Origin: Alistipes senegalensis
GTDB lineage: Bacteria; Bacteroidota; Bacteroidia; Bacteroidales; Rikenellaceae
Length of the DNA stretch: 64,000 bases
Assembly (NCBI GenBank): GCA_023664045.1
Contig: JAMPGH010000001.1
Location: 56,090 to 120,089 of the forward strand
Direction: 5' to 3'
Of the stretch, positions 34,330 to 43,193 are shown one piece after another (positions within the stretch are counted from its first letter, which is position 1; every line of letters begins with the position of its first letter). Both the position numbers and the translations under genes were made by a program. The notes beneath the pieces were generated by a model. The model was not told the DNA's origin and searched no databases. It was given only the letters and a program-made list of their open reading frames with translations.

Positions 34330-34806
34330 GGTAGTTATATTACAAATGTAAAAGTGTTAAATTCAATATTTTTCCAAATGTAATTACATTTGGAAAGTAA
34401 ACGAAACCGTACTTCTTGTTAATTGATACAAATGTAAATATTACACCTATTGGCTGTCAAAGCGATCGCGATCCCGGAATACACAAAATCAAACCGTTAA
34501 ACATTGTCAAAATATATATTGATTATCAGCAGTTTTATAACTTCATCTAAAGTAAAATACAGCGAAATCGGGCTATAAATGCAGGATTTCAGTCAATACG
34601 GGATCATGCCGGAAATATCGAATATGATATCTGTAAAAATCAGTATTTTATGACGAATTACTTAAACTAATGCTAATATAACGATGGTGAGCGAGTTTTA
34701 ACCATAACTAAATTTTTACACTTGTAAACATCTCGACGAATTATTAACATTTTGCAAATGTAAATTTTTTGTTGCTTTACAAAAGAAAACTTTTTATATT
34801 TGTAAA
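34330..34806 (+). promoter_or_regulatory. AT-rich regulatory region with repeated TTTACA/TGTAAA operators
   Basis: No gene lies in 34230-34817. The region is AT-rich and carries repeated palindromes of the type TTTACA-NN-TGTAAA: ttacaaatgtaa (34340-34351), a perfect 26-base palindrome centred on tgtaattaca (34371-34396), tacaaatgta (34427-34436), tttacacttgtaaa (34715-34728), a half-site aaatgtaaa (34756-34764) and tttgtaaa overlapping the -7 box (34799-34806). The downstream XRE regulator is the obvious candidate ligand. Confidence 0.6.
34768..34802 (+). promoter_or_regulatory. Promoter of the XRE regulator gene
   Basis: TATATTTG (34795-34802) with TTG (34772-34774) 20 bases upstream. The start codon at 34818 leaves a leader of only about ten bases. 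An operator half-site overlaps the -7 box. Confidence 0.75.
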
Positions 34807-34817
34807 AAATTACGCCG

Positions 34818-35303
34818 ATGAGGGACAAATTGCTCGATCTGATGAAAAGCGAAGGTTTGAAACCGAGCCAACTTGCCGATATGCTCGGAATAAACCCGGC
34901 CGGAATTTCCCATATTCTGGCCGGACGCAACAAACCCGGGTTCGATCTGCTCCAAAAGATTCTCCGTCGTTTTCCCCGGATCAGTCCCGATTGGCTGCTG
35001 CTCGACGACGGCCCCATGTACCGGAACTCGGACGATGCCGCGGCCCGTCCGGCTGCGGGCAAAGAACCCGCGGTAGTCCGAACCGACATAGCCGAACAAA
35101 ATTTCATGCCCGGAGAACTTTTCGCTTCGAACCCGGCAAGTGCAGCCTCCGCATCGGAAATCAAAACCACGGCACCGACGGCGGAAATGGTCCCGCCGAA
35201 ACAGACACCGAACCGGAGCGGGAATAATTCGGCGACGGTCAAACGGATTGTGGTTCTCTACGACGACGACACATTCGAGGCGTACTTCCCGACAGTGCGA
35301 TGA
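34818..35303 (+). CDS. XRE-family phage-repressor-like transcriptional regulator
   Basis: 161 residues. The N-terminal helix-turn-helix (MRDKLLDLMKSEGLKPSQLA, DMLGINPAGISHILAGRNKP) and the following LLQKILRRFPRISPDWLLLDDGPMY segment match a common Bacteroidetes regulator type. The middle is Ala/Pro-rich linker, and the C-terminus ends in the conserved VKRIVVLYDDDTFEAYFP. The upstream operator array suggests autoregulation. The function of the group is not known. Confidence 0.88.
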   Translation: MRDKLLDLMKSEGLKPSQLADMLGINPAGISHILAGRNKPGFDLLQKILRRFPRISPDWLLLDDGPMYRNSDDAAARPAAGKEPAVVRTDIAEQNFMPGELFASNPASAASASEIKTTAPTAEMVPPKQTPNRSGNNSATVKRIVVLYDDDTFEAYFPTVR

Positions 35304-36297
35304 ATTTTTTCGTCAAGGACCGAGTCCGAAATATCGCAAGCTCCCGAAGCAAAAAACGTCGGGGATCAAAGTTCGAATCCGAAATAGCCCGAACGGCCTG
35401 TCGGATTTTCTCCTATGGTGTACGTACCGATCCGCGCCATACCTTAAAAAGCGGATCGCCGGAGCGGAGCGCTGGGCGGGGCAACTGCATATGAATGCTC
35501 CGAAGAGCATACCTATATATAGAATCCGATTCCGGGACGATCGGATTTCGGGGAACCGACTTCCCGGACCTGAATAACGACACCGACAGCCTCGCAATTC
35601 GGCACAAAACCGAAAAGCGATATCGACGCAACGCCGATCTCCTCAATCCGGAACTCGGATCATGCCACAGGCAACTTCCGGCTTCCGGCGTTCTGTTTTC
35701 TTCGGCCGTTCTCTTGACCGTTGACCGTTTCTCAAATCGCTCTCTTTAGCGCGACTGCGAATCAGGAAGAATGCGCCTTCTTCAGCAGCACCTTTCGGCG
35801 ATAAGAGAAAAACGCGGGAACACCAAAATAGCATTGGTATTTTTATTTATTCCGAAATTTATTCCGAGCCGACAAGCGTGGAGGAATGCCTTTTGCAGTC
35901 CGGTTGCAGATGAGGGATAATTTGAAATAATATTGCTATTATGTTAAATAATATACTGGGATGGGGATTACATTACCGGGAATTATTCCGGAATCGGCGC
36001 TATGCTCCTGACAGAGAATCCTCGTCTGGCGGAGAATCTTCGCCGCAACGCAGAGAAATCCGGAAAGAAGAATTACGCTGAAGAAAAAAAATTGTCGATT
36101 GCAGAATGTCGGTGTCCGGCCTTTCGCAAGTCCTTGCGAAAACAACAAGCGAGAAGCTGAGTTTTTCGAAACCGACCGGCAAATGATTGGCTACTTTTCT
36201 GATTACCAAAAACTTTGACTTGGGAAACGGCTGGAAATCATTTCGCGCACGCGAGCGACGAAATTCAGAACTTCGTTTGGAGAATCAAATATTCCCC
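35304..36297. other. About 1 kb without a recognisable gene
   Basis: Several short open frames occur on both strands, but none has a family resemblance, promoter or consistent codon use. Small hairpins such as atgctccgaagagcat (about 35492-35507) are present. Composition is lower in GC than neighbouring genes and shifts along the stretch, which fits decayed mobile or accessory DNA. A MITE-like copy follows at 36298. Confidence 0.5.
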
Positions 36298-36583
36298 GAT
36301 TATATACATCGATGTACCGACTTCCCGAAAGTCCATTTCATGCACATTCTCTCGCCTCCGCAGAATTCGGACAAGCTCGGCTCTGCTTTCGGCTTATCGA
36401 AAAGGCTTCTGCTGTGGCGGTTCGAGACTTCGAGCAAGCCCGATCGCTCTCGCCTCCCGCCGCCGTTCAGGGAAGGACGAGAGTTATTCATAGAACCCAG
36501 CTAAGAAGCGAGGCCCCCGGCTGCGAGCTGCCGTGGTCGGATTCGGAATAAGGGTCGAGAAATATCCGTACATATATGTCGGT
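36298..36583. mobile_element. MITE-like element, copy B, carrying an inverted 74-base-family repeat
   Basis: The left end gattatatacatcgatgtac (36298-36317) matches copies A and C. The right part, about 36536-36575 (tggtcggattcggaataagg, then gtcgagaaatat and cgtacat), matches the right part of copy A. The interior at about 36335-36410 is the reverse complement of the 74-base repeat found at 49281. Total about 286 bases, longer than A and C, which fits an insertion. Confidence 0.55.
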
Positions 36584-36705
36584 CTTTCGCGAATCATTAG
36601 CGAGGTTTCACGAAAGGCCGAGTTTTTCGGGAACACGGTAAAACCGCGATGAAGATTTACCGAAATACAAACGCCGTATTGCGATTTTTTCCGCACTTTA
36701 TTTCT

Positions 36706-36713
36706 TACATTTG
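36706..36713 (+). promoter_or_regulatory. Candidate -7 element at the znuA-like gene
   Basis: TACATTTG fits TAnnTTTG but lies only 5 bases before the ATG, and no properly spaced -33 element is seen. Either the message is nearly leaderless or transcription begins elsewhere. Confidence 0.4.
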
Positions 36714-36717
36714 CAAC

Positions 36718-37632
36718 ATGATGGATTTCGACGATTTTATCAAAGACGACCTGTCGCCTCGCCGCAGAACGAAGAACAACCGAACCCGGACGCACCTGTT
36801 GATCCTTGCGGCATGGATGCTCGGAAGCTGTGCGGAACAGACTCTAACACAAGAAGAAACGCTGTACGTTTCCATTGCGCCGCTGCAAGAACTGGTTGCC
36901 GGAATCGTGGGCGACGACTACCCTATCGGCATACTGGTGCCTGCCGGAGCGAGCCCGGAGACCTACGAACCGACGCCCCGCCAGATTGTGGAACTGAACC
37001 GGACGCAACTGATTTTCAATGTGGGACTTATAGACTTCGAACAAGCGCTGCTGCAAAAGATCGGCGACCGGAATAAAATCGTGGATCTGAGCGTCGGCAT
37101 CGAACCCATCGCAGGCAGCTGCTCGCACGCCCACGCCGGGCACGCCCATGCGCACGGCATAGATCCGCACATTTGGACATCGCCCCGGGCGCTGCAACGC
37201 ATGGCGGCGAATGCCTACGAAGCGATCCGCACCCGCTACCCCGACTCGACGAAGTATGCGGCGAACTACGAAACGCTGCGACGACGGCTGCGGGAACTCG
37301 ATGCGCGGACGGCCGAAAAAATCGAACGCAGCGGTGTGAAATACATAGTGATCTATCACCCTGCCCTCGCCTACTACGCCCGCGACTACGGACTGGAACA
37401 GGCGGCGATCGAAGCGGACGGCAAAGAACCCTCGGCCCGAAAACTGGGCGAAACGATCCGCGAAGCACGCGCGAAAGGAGTGAGCAAGGTGTTCTATCAG
37501 AGCCAGTTTCCGGCGTCGGTCGTCGAGACGGCGGCGCGCGACATCGGAGCCCGGGTCGTGCGGATCGACCCCCTGCGGGCGGATGCGATCGCCAACATAG
37601 ACAAGATAACCGACTTAATCACAAGCGAATGA
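36718..37632 (+). CDS. Zinc/manganese ABC transporter substrate-binding lipoprotein (ZnuA-like)
   Basis: 304 residues. After a charged start, RTHLLILAAWMLGSC is a lipoprotein signal with the Cys in a good lipobox, so the protein is membrane-anchored. The ZnuA/TroA-type solute-binding fold is shown by YVSIAPLQELVAGIVGDDYP, VPAGASPETYEPTP, a His-rich loop (CSHAHAGHAHAHGIDPHIW), YIVIYHPALAYYARDYGL and FYQSQFPASVVE. The His-rich loop favours zinc. ATG at 36718 or 36721 is the start; an upstream in-frame ATG at 36649 lies before the promoter-like motif. Its stop overlaps the ATPase start (ATGA). Confidence 0.88.
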   Translation: MMDFDDFIKDDLSPRRRTKNNRTRTHLLILAAWMLGSCAEQTLTQEETLYVSIAPLQELVAGIVGDDYPIGILVPAGASPETYEPTPRQIVELNRTQLIFNVGLIDFEQALLQKIGDRNKIVDLSVGIEPIAGSCSHAHAGHAHAHGIDPHIWTSPRALQRMAANAYEAIRTRYPDSTKYAANYETLRRRLRELDARTAEKIERSGVKYIVIYHPALAYYARDYGLEQAAIEADGKEPSARKLGETIREARAKGVSKVFYQSQFPASVVETAARDIGARVVRIDPLRADAIANIDKITDLITSE

Positions 37633-38399
37633 ATCTGGTAACACTGCACGACGTCGGGGTAACGTACGACGACTGCGAAGCGCTGAGGCATGCGGATCTG
37701 GAGATCGCCGACGGCGATTTCTTAGGTGTAATCGGGCCGAACGGCGGCGGCAAGACGACCCTTGTGAAGGCGATTCTGGGAACGGTGCCGCACACGGGAA
37801 CGATCGATTATGCCCCGGAGCTGTACCGCGGCAAGGAACGCCTGATCGGCTACATGCCCCAGCAGTCCGATTTCGATCGGAGATTCCCGATTTCGGTGCT
37901 GGAAACGGTCCTGTCGGGACTGCAGGGAAGCCGCGGATTCGGCTCGCGCTACACGGCCGCAGACCGTGCCAAAGCGCAGGCATTGCTCGAAACGGCCGGA
38001 ATAGCGGCGACGGCCCGCCGCCCGATCGGCGAAGTCTCGGGCGGCCAGCTGCAACGGGCGCTGCTGTGTCGGGCCGTGATCTCCGATCCGCGGCTGCTGA
38101 TTCTGGACGAACCGGCCAACTTCGTGGACAACAAATTCGAAAACGAACTCTACCGTATGCTGCGCGAACTGAACACGCGAATGGCGATCATGATGGTTTC
38201 GCACGACGTCGGGACGATCACGAGCGTAGTGAAAGAGATCGTCTGCGTGAACCGGCAGGTGCACCGGCATCGTTCGAACTACCTGACGGAAGAACAGTTG
38301 CGAAACTACGACTGCCCCATTCAGATCGTGTCGCACGGCCATGTGCCCCACACGGTGCTGGAGCATCACCCGGGCGACTGCTGCTGCGATCACGAATAA
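37629..38399 (+). CDS. Metal ABC transporter ATP-binding protein (ZnuC-like)
   Basis: 256 residues. Walker A is GPNGGGKTT, the signature EVSGGQLQRALL, and Walker B LLILDEPANFVD, with the switch His in MVSHDVGT. The C-terminal tail (HGHVPHTVLEHHPGDCCCDHE) is rich in His and Cys and may bind metal. Start overlaps the znuA stop by four bases, so translation is coupled. No ZnuB-like permease gene follows: a terminator and convergent genes come next. Confidence 0.9.
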   Translation: MNLVTLHDVGVTYDDCEALRHADLEIADGDFLGVIGPNGGGKTTLVKAILGTVPHTGTIDYAPELYRGKERLIGYMPQQSDFDRRFPISVLETVLSGLQGSRGFGSRYTAADRAKAQALLETAGIAATARRPIGEVSGGQLQRALLCRAVISDPRLLILDEPANFVDNKFENELYRMLRELNTRMAIMMVSHDVGTITSVVKEIVCVNRQVHRHRSNYLTEEQLRNYDCPIQIVSHGHVPHTVLEHHPGDCCCDHE

Positions 38400-38423
38400 A
38401 GCGGCGGCGAACGCAGACAGACA

Positions 38424-38457
38424 AAACCCCCTGTTCTCATCAGAGAACAGGGGGTTT
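38424..38457. terminator. Terminator after the znuC-like gene
   Basis: Stem aaaccccctgttctc / gagaacagggggttt with a 4-base loop, between convergent genes. Confidence 0.85.
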
Positions 38458-38568
38458 ACGTATCAAAGCGAGGTTATCGAGAGTTTTATCGGGAGCAGCA
38501 TGTGCGCCTCTCCCCCGCGCCTCTCGTTCCGGCTCTCTCATCCTCCCCCGCTGCTCCGGCGCAGGGAC

Positions 38569-38859
38569 TTACTTCTTCTCGCCGTTGATCTTGCTCAGCT
38601 TGCCGAAAAGCTCCTCGAAAGAAGCGGCCATTTCGGCGCGCAGGGCAGCGTAGTGCTTGCGGACGAGCGACTTGTTGTGCGGCTCGGCCGGATTCATCGC
38701 CTTAGCGAACAACGTATTGCGAAGAGCGACGGCCTCCTGCATCACGGCGAAGATCTCCTGCTCCTTCGACGGCTGGAAGCACATAGCCATATCGCAATCG
38801 AAAACGACCTCTTCGAGGCAATAGTCGATCTCCTTTTTCAGCGTTCTTAAATTAGCCAT
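38569..38859 (-). CDS. Small conserved hypothetical protein
   Basis: 96 residues, probably all-helical and cytoplasmic (NLRTLKKEIDYCLEEVVFDC, EIFAVMQEAVALRNTLFAKA, YAALRAEMAASFEELFGKLS). I recognise the style of a small Bacteroidetes-conserved protein but no named family. It has its own promoter. Between its stop (38569) and the terminator at 38457 nothing else is seen. Confidence 0.75.
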   Translation of the reverse strand: MANLRTLKKEIDYCLEEVVFDCDMAMCFQPSKEQEIFAVMQEAVALRNTLFAKAMNPAEPHNKSLVRKHYAALRAEMAASFEELFGKLSKINGEKK

Positions 38860-38884
38860 ACTCAGATTGAAATTTTATTCGCGA

Positions 38885-38915
38885 CAAAGGTAATAAAAGT
38901 TTCGGATTATCGCAA
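38885..38915 (-). promoter_or_regulatory. Promoter of the 96-residue protein gene
   Basis: Minus-strand TACCTTTG (38885-38892) with TTG (38913-38915) 20 bases upstream; the start codon is 25 bases downstream. Confidence 0.75.
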
Positions 38916-39055
38916 TAAAAACGGTCGTTCCGCGATCGTTGCGCCGCACCCGATCGTGGCACGAGAAAGAGACGGCCGGACAGCACAACGGTCGCCGCTA
39001 CAAAGACCCGCGTCGTCGGAAGAAACGAGCCTTATGCGGAGAACATCGACCGAAG

Positions 39056-39086
39056 AAAAGCGGGGCCTTCGACAGGTCCCGCTTTT
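39056..39086 (-). terminator. Terminator of the OmpA-like gene
   Basis: Stem aaaagcggg / cccgctttt around a 13-base loop; the minus strand runs into a T-rich segment. It lies 34 bases beyond the stop. Confidence 0.7.
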
Positions 39087-39120
39087 CGGAGTACGTATGT
39101 TCGATGCGGCATCGGGCGCC

Positions 39121-40158
39121 CTACCGGCCCATCTCGCGGGCGATCTTGCGGGAAGCCTTGTCGGCCTTTCTGGCGGCCTTAGCCTCCTTTTTGGCGATCT
39201 TCCGTTCGGCTTTCTCCGCCTCGCGGTCGATACGCTCGGCCTCGCGCGAATCGCGGGCGAAAGTCTCCCGATCGGCCCGGATGTCGCGACGTGCGGCCTT
39301 GCGGACATGGTGCGCGTTTCCGGAATAGGCCGACGCATCGGGATCGGGCATCTCGACGATGATGCCGGTGATCGACTCGTCGATCCGGTCGCAACAACAA
39401 GGCTCGGCGGGCGGACAAGGCTGCTCGACGACAGGCTGAGGTGCGGGAGCAGGAACCGGCTTGGGCCGGACGATGCGGGTACGCTGCTCGACGACGCTGC
39501 CCTGATCGTAATTGATCGTCATGGCGACGCGGCGCACGGGCGGCAGGATATGCTCGGCCATGTAATTCCAAGCCGCAGGCATCTGCTTGAGCGCATGCTC
39601 CTTAGCCTCGGACGACTGCGGTCCGTCCATCACGCGCAGCACGGCCTGCTTGTCGGGCATGGAGGATTCGGCCACCAGCCGGCGGCACATGGCCCAATCC
39701 TCGGCGACGGACTCCGTGCGGACGTCGAACTTCTTGGAGAAACCGTACTTGCTGTCGACGTAGCTGCGGAAGTCGCGGGCGCGGTTGCGGGCCAGCTGCT
39801 CGTTGAACGCGGCAGGACCGTCGGGCGAAGCGTAACCGGTGATGACGACCGAATTGACCTTCAGGAGCGAATCGTTCATCATGGCGGAGACGAACGCATT
39901 CAACTCGTCGAGCTCGCGCGGATTGCCGCCCAACGCAGCGTTGAGCGTAGAGAGATTGATGAGATAACGCACCGAATAATCGGAATCGGCCCGGCGCTCG
40001 ACGATCCCCCTGCGCACGACATAATCCCCGTCGGTGGTCTCCGACAACATGACGGTATCGGCCTGCGCCTCGACCGTCGCTCTCCGCGTCTGGGCCGAAG
40101 CACCGACGGCCGCGCACAACGCCAGAGAGAAAACGAATGTAGTAAAGATTGTTTTCAC
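39121..40158 (-). CDS. OmpA-like C-terminal-domain protein with charged tail
   Basis: 345 residues. A signal peptide (MKTIFTTFVFSLALCAAVGASAQ) is followed by a region resembling the OmpA_C peptidoglycan-binding fold (VNSVVITGYASPDGPAAFNE, QLARNRARDFRSYV). After a Pro-rich linker and a CCCD cluster, the last 70 residues are highly charged Arg/Lys/Ala/Glu repeats (EAEKAERKIAKKEAKAARKA), probably helical. Likely periplasmic or outer-membrane-associated. No beta-barrel is evident. It is a single gene. Confidence 0.78.
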   Translation of the reverse strand: MKTIFTTFVFSLALCAAVGASAQTRRATVEAQADTVMLSETTDGDYVVRRGIVERRADSDYSVRYLINLSTLNAALGGNPRELDELNAFVSAMMNDSLLKVNSVVITGYASPDGPAAFNEQLARNRARDFRSYVDSKYGFSKKFDVRTESVAEDWAMCRRLVAESSMPDKQAVLRVMDGPQSSEAKEHALKQMPAAWNYMAEHILPPVRRVAMTINYDQGSVVEQRTRIVRPKPVPAPAPQPVVEQPCPPAEPCCCDRIDESITGIIVEMPDPDASAYSGNAHHVRKAARRDIRADRETFARDSREAERIDREAEKAERKIAKKEAKAARKADKASRKIAREMGR

Positions 40159-40318
40159 GCTAAAATAATATTGGTCATTGCTGCCCTACCCGTTCGCAAG
40201 ATTCGTACCACGATTGGCGGAACGGCGAAACCGAAAAATCGGGACTTTTCGAAACAAGAACGCAACTATTTTGTATATTTACGCCATAAACGAAGTTCAA
40301 CCCTCAAATGATCCATCC

Positions 40319-41182
40319 ATGCAATCCAACGAAAAATTCACGCTGCCCCGGCTGAACGCCCGGTATGTAAAACCCCTGCTGGCAGGCATTCTGCTGGCAG
40401 GCATCCTCTATTCGAGCTGCACGACCATCGACAGCGGATCGGTGGGCATCCGTTTCAAGAAATGGTCGTCCGACGCGAGCCAGTACGGCGGCGTGCTGGG
40501 CACGTGCAAGGGCTGGGTATGGTACAACCCCATCACGCAGAAGATCTTCGAATACCCGATCTACGTGCAGCGCAAGACCTACGAACCTTTCCGCGTGAAT
40601 GCCAAAGACGCCTCGGAATTCACGATGGACCCCACGATCGCCTACCGGCTCGATCCGGACAAGGCGACGACCGTATTCACGAAGTACCGCAAGACGCTCG
40701 CCGAGATCGAAGACGGCTACATCCGCACCTGCATCTACGAAGCCTACCGCACCTGCGCCAACCAATACACGTCGGACTACCTGATGTCGCACCGCGGAGA
40801 ATTCGAATCGGAAGTGCGCAAGCGGCTGGAGGTGAGCCTCTCGTCGGAAGGATTTCTGGTAGAAGAGTTCACCTCGCAGATCACGCCGCCCCAGTCGCTG
40901 GCCGAAGCGATCAACGCCAAGAACGAAGCGGTGCAGAACGCCCTGAAAGCCGAAAACAAGGTGAAGGAAGCCGAAGCGAACGCCAAGATCGAGATTGCCA
41001 AAGCTCAAGGCGAGGCGCAAGCGCTGCGCATCAAAGGCGACGGCGAAGCCTACTACAACCGCGTAGTGGCGCAGTCGCTGAGCCCGCTGCTGGTACAGCA
41101 GGGCGCCATCGACAAATGGGACGGCAAGCTGCCGACCTACTCGGGCGGCGGAGCCCTGCCCTTCATCAACATCGGGAAATAA
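40319..41182 (+). CDS. Prohibitin/SPFH-domain protein
   Basis: 287 residues. An N-terminal membrane segment (YVKPLLAGILLAGILYSSC) may double as a lipoprotein signal. The SPFH domain follows (SVGIRFKKWSSDASQY, YVQRKTYEPFRVNAKDASEF), then a coiled-coil region rich in Ala/Glu (EAINAKNEAVQNALKAENKV) and the conserved GEAQALRIKGDGEAYYN. Such proteins form large membrane-associated rings and organise membrane protease quality control. ATG at 40319 is chosen; TATATTTA at about 40274 may be a weak -7 box. Confidence 0.88.
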   Translation: MQSNEKFTLPRLNARYVKPLLAGILLAGILYSSCTTIDSGSVGIRFKKWSSDASQYGGVLGTCKGWVWYNPITQKIFEYPIYVQRKTYEPFRVNAKDASEFTMDPTIAYRLDPDKATTVFTKYRKTLAEIEDGYIRTCIYEAYRTCANQYTSDYLMSHRGEFESEVRKRLEVSLSSEGFLVEEFTSQITPPQSLAEAINAKNEAVQNALKAENKVKEAEANAKIEIAKAQGEAQALRIKGDGEAYYNRVVAQSLSPLLVQQGAIDKWDGKLPTYSGGGALPFINIGK

Positions 41183-41280
41183 TCCGGGCCTCCGCGGGGA
41201 GGTTCGAAAAGGAGGCCCGGAGAATGGTCCGAGGAATGGTCCGGAACCTCGAGCTGCGAGCCGCGAGCCGCGAGCCGAAA

Positions 41281-41309
41281 AAAGGCCGGAGAAAAATTCT
41301 CCGGCCTTT
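41281..41309. terminator. Terminator between the prohibitin gene and argS
   Basis: Stem aaaggccggagaa / ttctccggccttt with a short A loop, between convergent genes. The preceding bases contain a short direct repeat, gagccgc x3. Confidence 0.88.
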
Positions 41310-41329
41310 CTCTTTATAGGAAGCGGTCT

Positions 41330-43111
41330 TTACATCCGCTCGGGGACGTCGATACCGAGCAAACTCATGCCGCGGCGGATGACCCGGGCGACCTGAGCGG
41401 CCAGCTGCAAGCGCAGGCGCCGCACCTCGGAATTCGTCTCCTTGAGGATGGAGTGGTCGTGGTAATATCCGTTGAAGAGTTTGGCGAGCTCGTAAACGTA
41501 GGCTCCGACGATCGAGGGAGCGAAGCTCTCGCCGGCGGCCCGGACCGTGGCGGGATAGTCGGCCAACATCTTCACGAGGTCGATCTCCTCGGGGAGCCAA
41601 TCGGCCTGCACGGCACCGGCGAAGTCGATGCCGGCCTCGGCAGCCTTGCGCAGAATGGAACGGATGCGTGCGTGGGTATACTGGATGAAAGGTCCCGTGT
41701 TGCCGTTGAAGTCGATCGACTCGCGCGGATCGAAGAGCATGGTTTTCTTGGGATCGACCTTGAGGATGAAGTACTTCAGAGCCCCGAGGCCCACCATCGC
41801 GGAGACGGCATCGGCCTCCTCGTCGGAGCAGCCGTCGAGCTTGCCCAGCTCGGCGGACATCTCGCGGGCGGTCTTCACCATGTCGGCGATCAGATCGTCG
41901 GCATCGACGACGGTGCCCTCGCGCGACTTCATTTTACCCTCAGGCAGTTCGACCATGCCGTAAGAGAGGTGGGTGATGTGGTCGCTCCAGTCGGCGTAGC
42001 CCAGTTTCTTGAGGACGAGCTTGAGGACCTGAAAGTGGTAGTTCTGCTCGTTGCCCACGACGTAAATCATGTCGTCGAGGCGGTTGTCCTCGAAGCGGCG
42101 GAACGCGGTGCCGAGGTCCTGCGTCATATAGACCGACGTGCCGTCGCCGCGCAGCAGGAGTTTCTCGTCCAGTCCGTCGCCCGTGAGGTCGATCCAGACG
42201 GAGTTGTCGTCGCGCCGGTAGAAAACGCCTTTCCTGAGCCCCTCCTCGACGAGCGATTTGCCCAGCAGGTAGGTCTGCGACTCGTAGTAGACCTTGTCGA
42301 AGTCGACGCCCAGCGCCTTGTAGGTAACGTCGAAACCCTCGTAGACCCAGCCGTTCATGGTCTCCCACAACGAATAGACCTCGGGGTCTTTGGCCTCCCA
42401 CCGGCGCAGCATCTCCTGGGCCTGCAACAGAATGGGCGCCTGCTTCTTGGCCTCCTCCTCGGAGAGGCCCTGCGCCATGAGCTCCTTGATTTCGGCCTTG
42501 TAGTGCTTGTCGAACTCGACATAGTATTTGCCCACGAGGTGGTCGCCTTTCATGCCCGACGAAGCGGGCGTCTCGCCTCCTCCGTAGAGCTTCCACGCGA
42601 GCATCGACTTGCAGATGTGGATGCCGCGGTCGTTGACCAGGTTGGCCTTGACGACCTTGTGGCCGTTGGCGGCGAGGATCCGCGCGACGGAGTAACCCAG
42701 CAGGTTGTTGCGGATATGGCCCAGATGGAGCGGCTTGTTGGTATTGGGAGACGAATACTCGATCATCACGGTACGCCCCGACGGAGCGGCCTGGCCGAAC
42801 TGCTCGTCATCCGCGATTTCGGCGAAGCGCGCGGCCCAGAACGACGCGTCGAGCGAGAGGTTCAGGAAACCCTTGACGACGTTGAACGACTTGATTTCAG
42901 GAACGTTGGCCGTGAGGTACTCTCCGATTTCGGCGGCGGTGGCTTCGGGCGACTTGCGGCTTCGCTTCAAGAGCGGAAAGGTAACGAGCGTATAGTCGCC
43001 CTCGAACTCCCGGCGGGTCTTCTGAATCTGCAGCTGCTCGCCGTCGAGCGGGCCGTAAAGCGCCTCCGCCGCACGGCGGACCGCCTCCGAAATAAAGGTC
43101 TCGATATTCAT
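41330..43111 (-). CDS. argS: Arginyl-tRNA synthetase
   Basis: A 593-residue class I synthetase that charges tRNA-Arg. The HIGH-type motif is NKPLHLGHIRNNLLG and the KMSKS-type region is KMKSREGTVVDADDL. The C-terminal anticodon-binding domain ends in RRGMSLLGIDVPERM, and the N-terminal Arg-S add-on domain (IQKTRREFEGDYTLVTFPLL) is present. Its promoter lies back to back with that of dusB. Confidence 0.97.
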   Translation of the reverse strand: MNIETFISEAVRRAAEALYGPLDGEQLQIQKTRREFEGDYTLVTFPLLKRSRKSPEATAAEIGEYLTANVPEIKSFNVVKGFLNLSLDASFWAARFAEIADDEQFGQAAPSGRTVMIEYSSPNTNKPLHLGHIRNNLLGYSVARILAANGHKVVKANLVNDRGIHICKSMLAWKLYGGGETPASSGMKGDHLVGKYYVEFDKHYKAEIKELMAQGLSEEEAKKQAPILLQAQEMLRRWEAKDPEVYSLWETMNGWVYEGFDVTYKALGVDFDKVYYESQTYLLGKSLVEEGLRKGVFYRRDDNSVWIDLTGDGLDEKLLLRGDGTSVYMTQDLGTAFRRFEDNRLDDMIYVVGNEQNYHFQVLKLVLKKLGYADWSDHITHLSYGMVELPEGKMKSREGTVVDADDLIADMVKTAREMSAELGKLDGCSDEEADAVSAMVGLGALKYFILKVDPKKTMLFDPRESIDFNGNTGPFIQYTHARIRSILRKAAEAGIDFAGAVQADWLPEEIDLVKMLADYPATVRAAGESFAPSIVGAYVYELAKLFNGYYHDHSILKETNSEVRRLRLQLAAQVARVIRRGMSLLGIDVPERM

Positions 43112-43133
43112 GTCGATCTTGGAATTTAATGCG

Positions 43134-43172
43134 CAAATTTAACGTTTTATTGCCAAATAACAACTACCTTTG
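43134..43172. promoter_or_regulatory. Back-to-back promoters of argS and dusB
   Basis: For argS (minus) TAAATTTG at 43134-43141 with TTG at 43161-43163, 19-base spacer. For dusB (plus) TACCTTTG at 43165-43172. The argS -33 element ends one base before the dusB -7 box, so polymerases would compete for the same 40 bases. Confidence 0.65.
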
Positions 43173-43193
43173 CAGCCAAAATCGACCCCCGCC

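Noticed and set aside
35300-35749. Several 60-95-codon ORFs after the XRE gene
   Set aside because: They overlap on both strands, lack start context and show no recognisable motifs.
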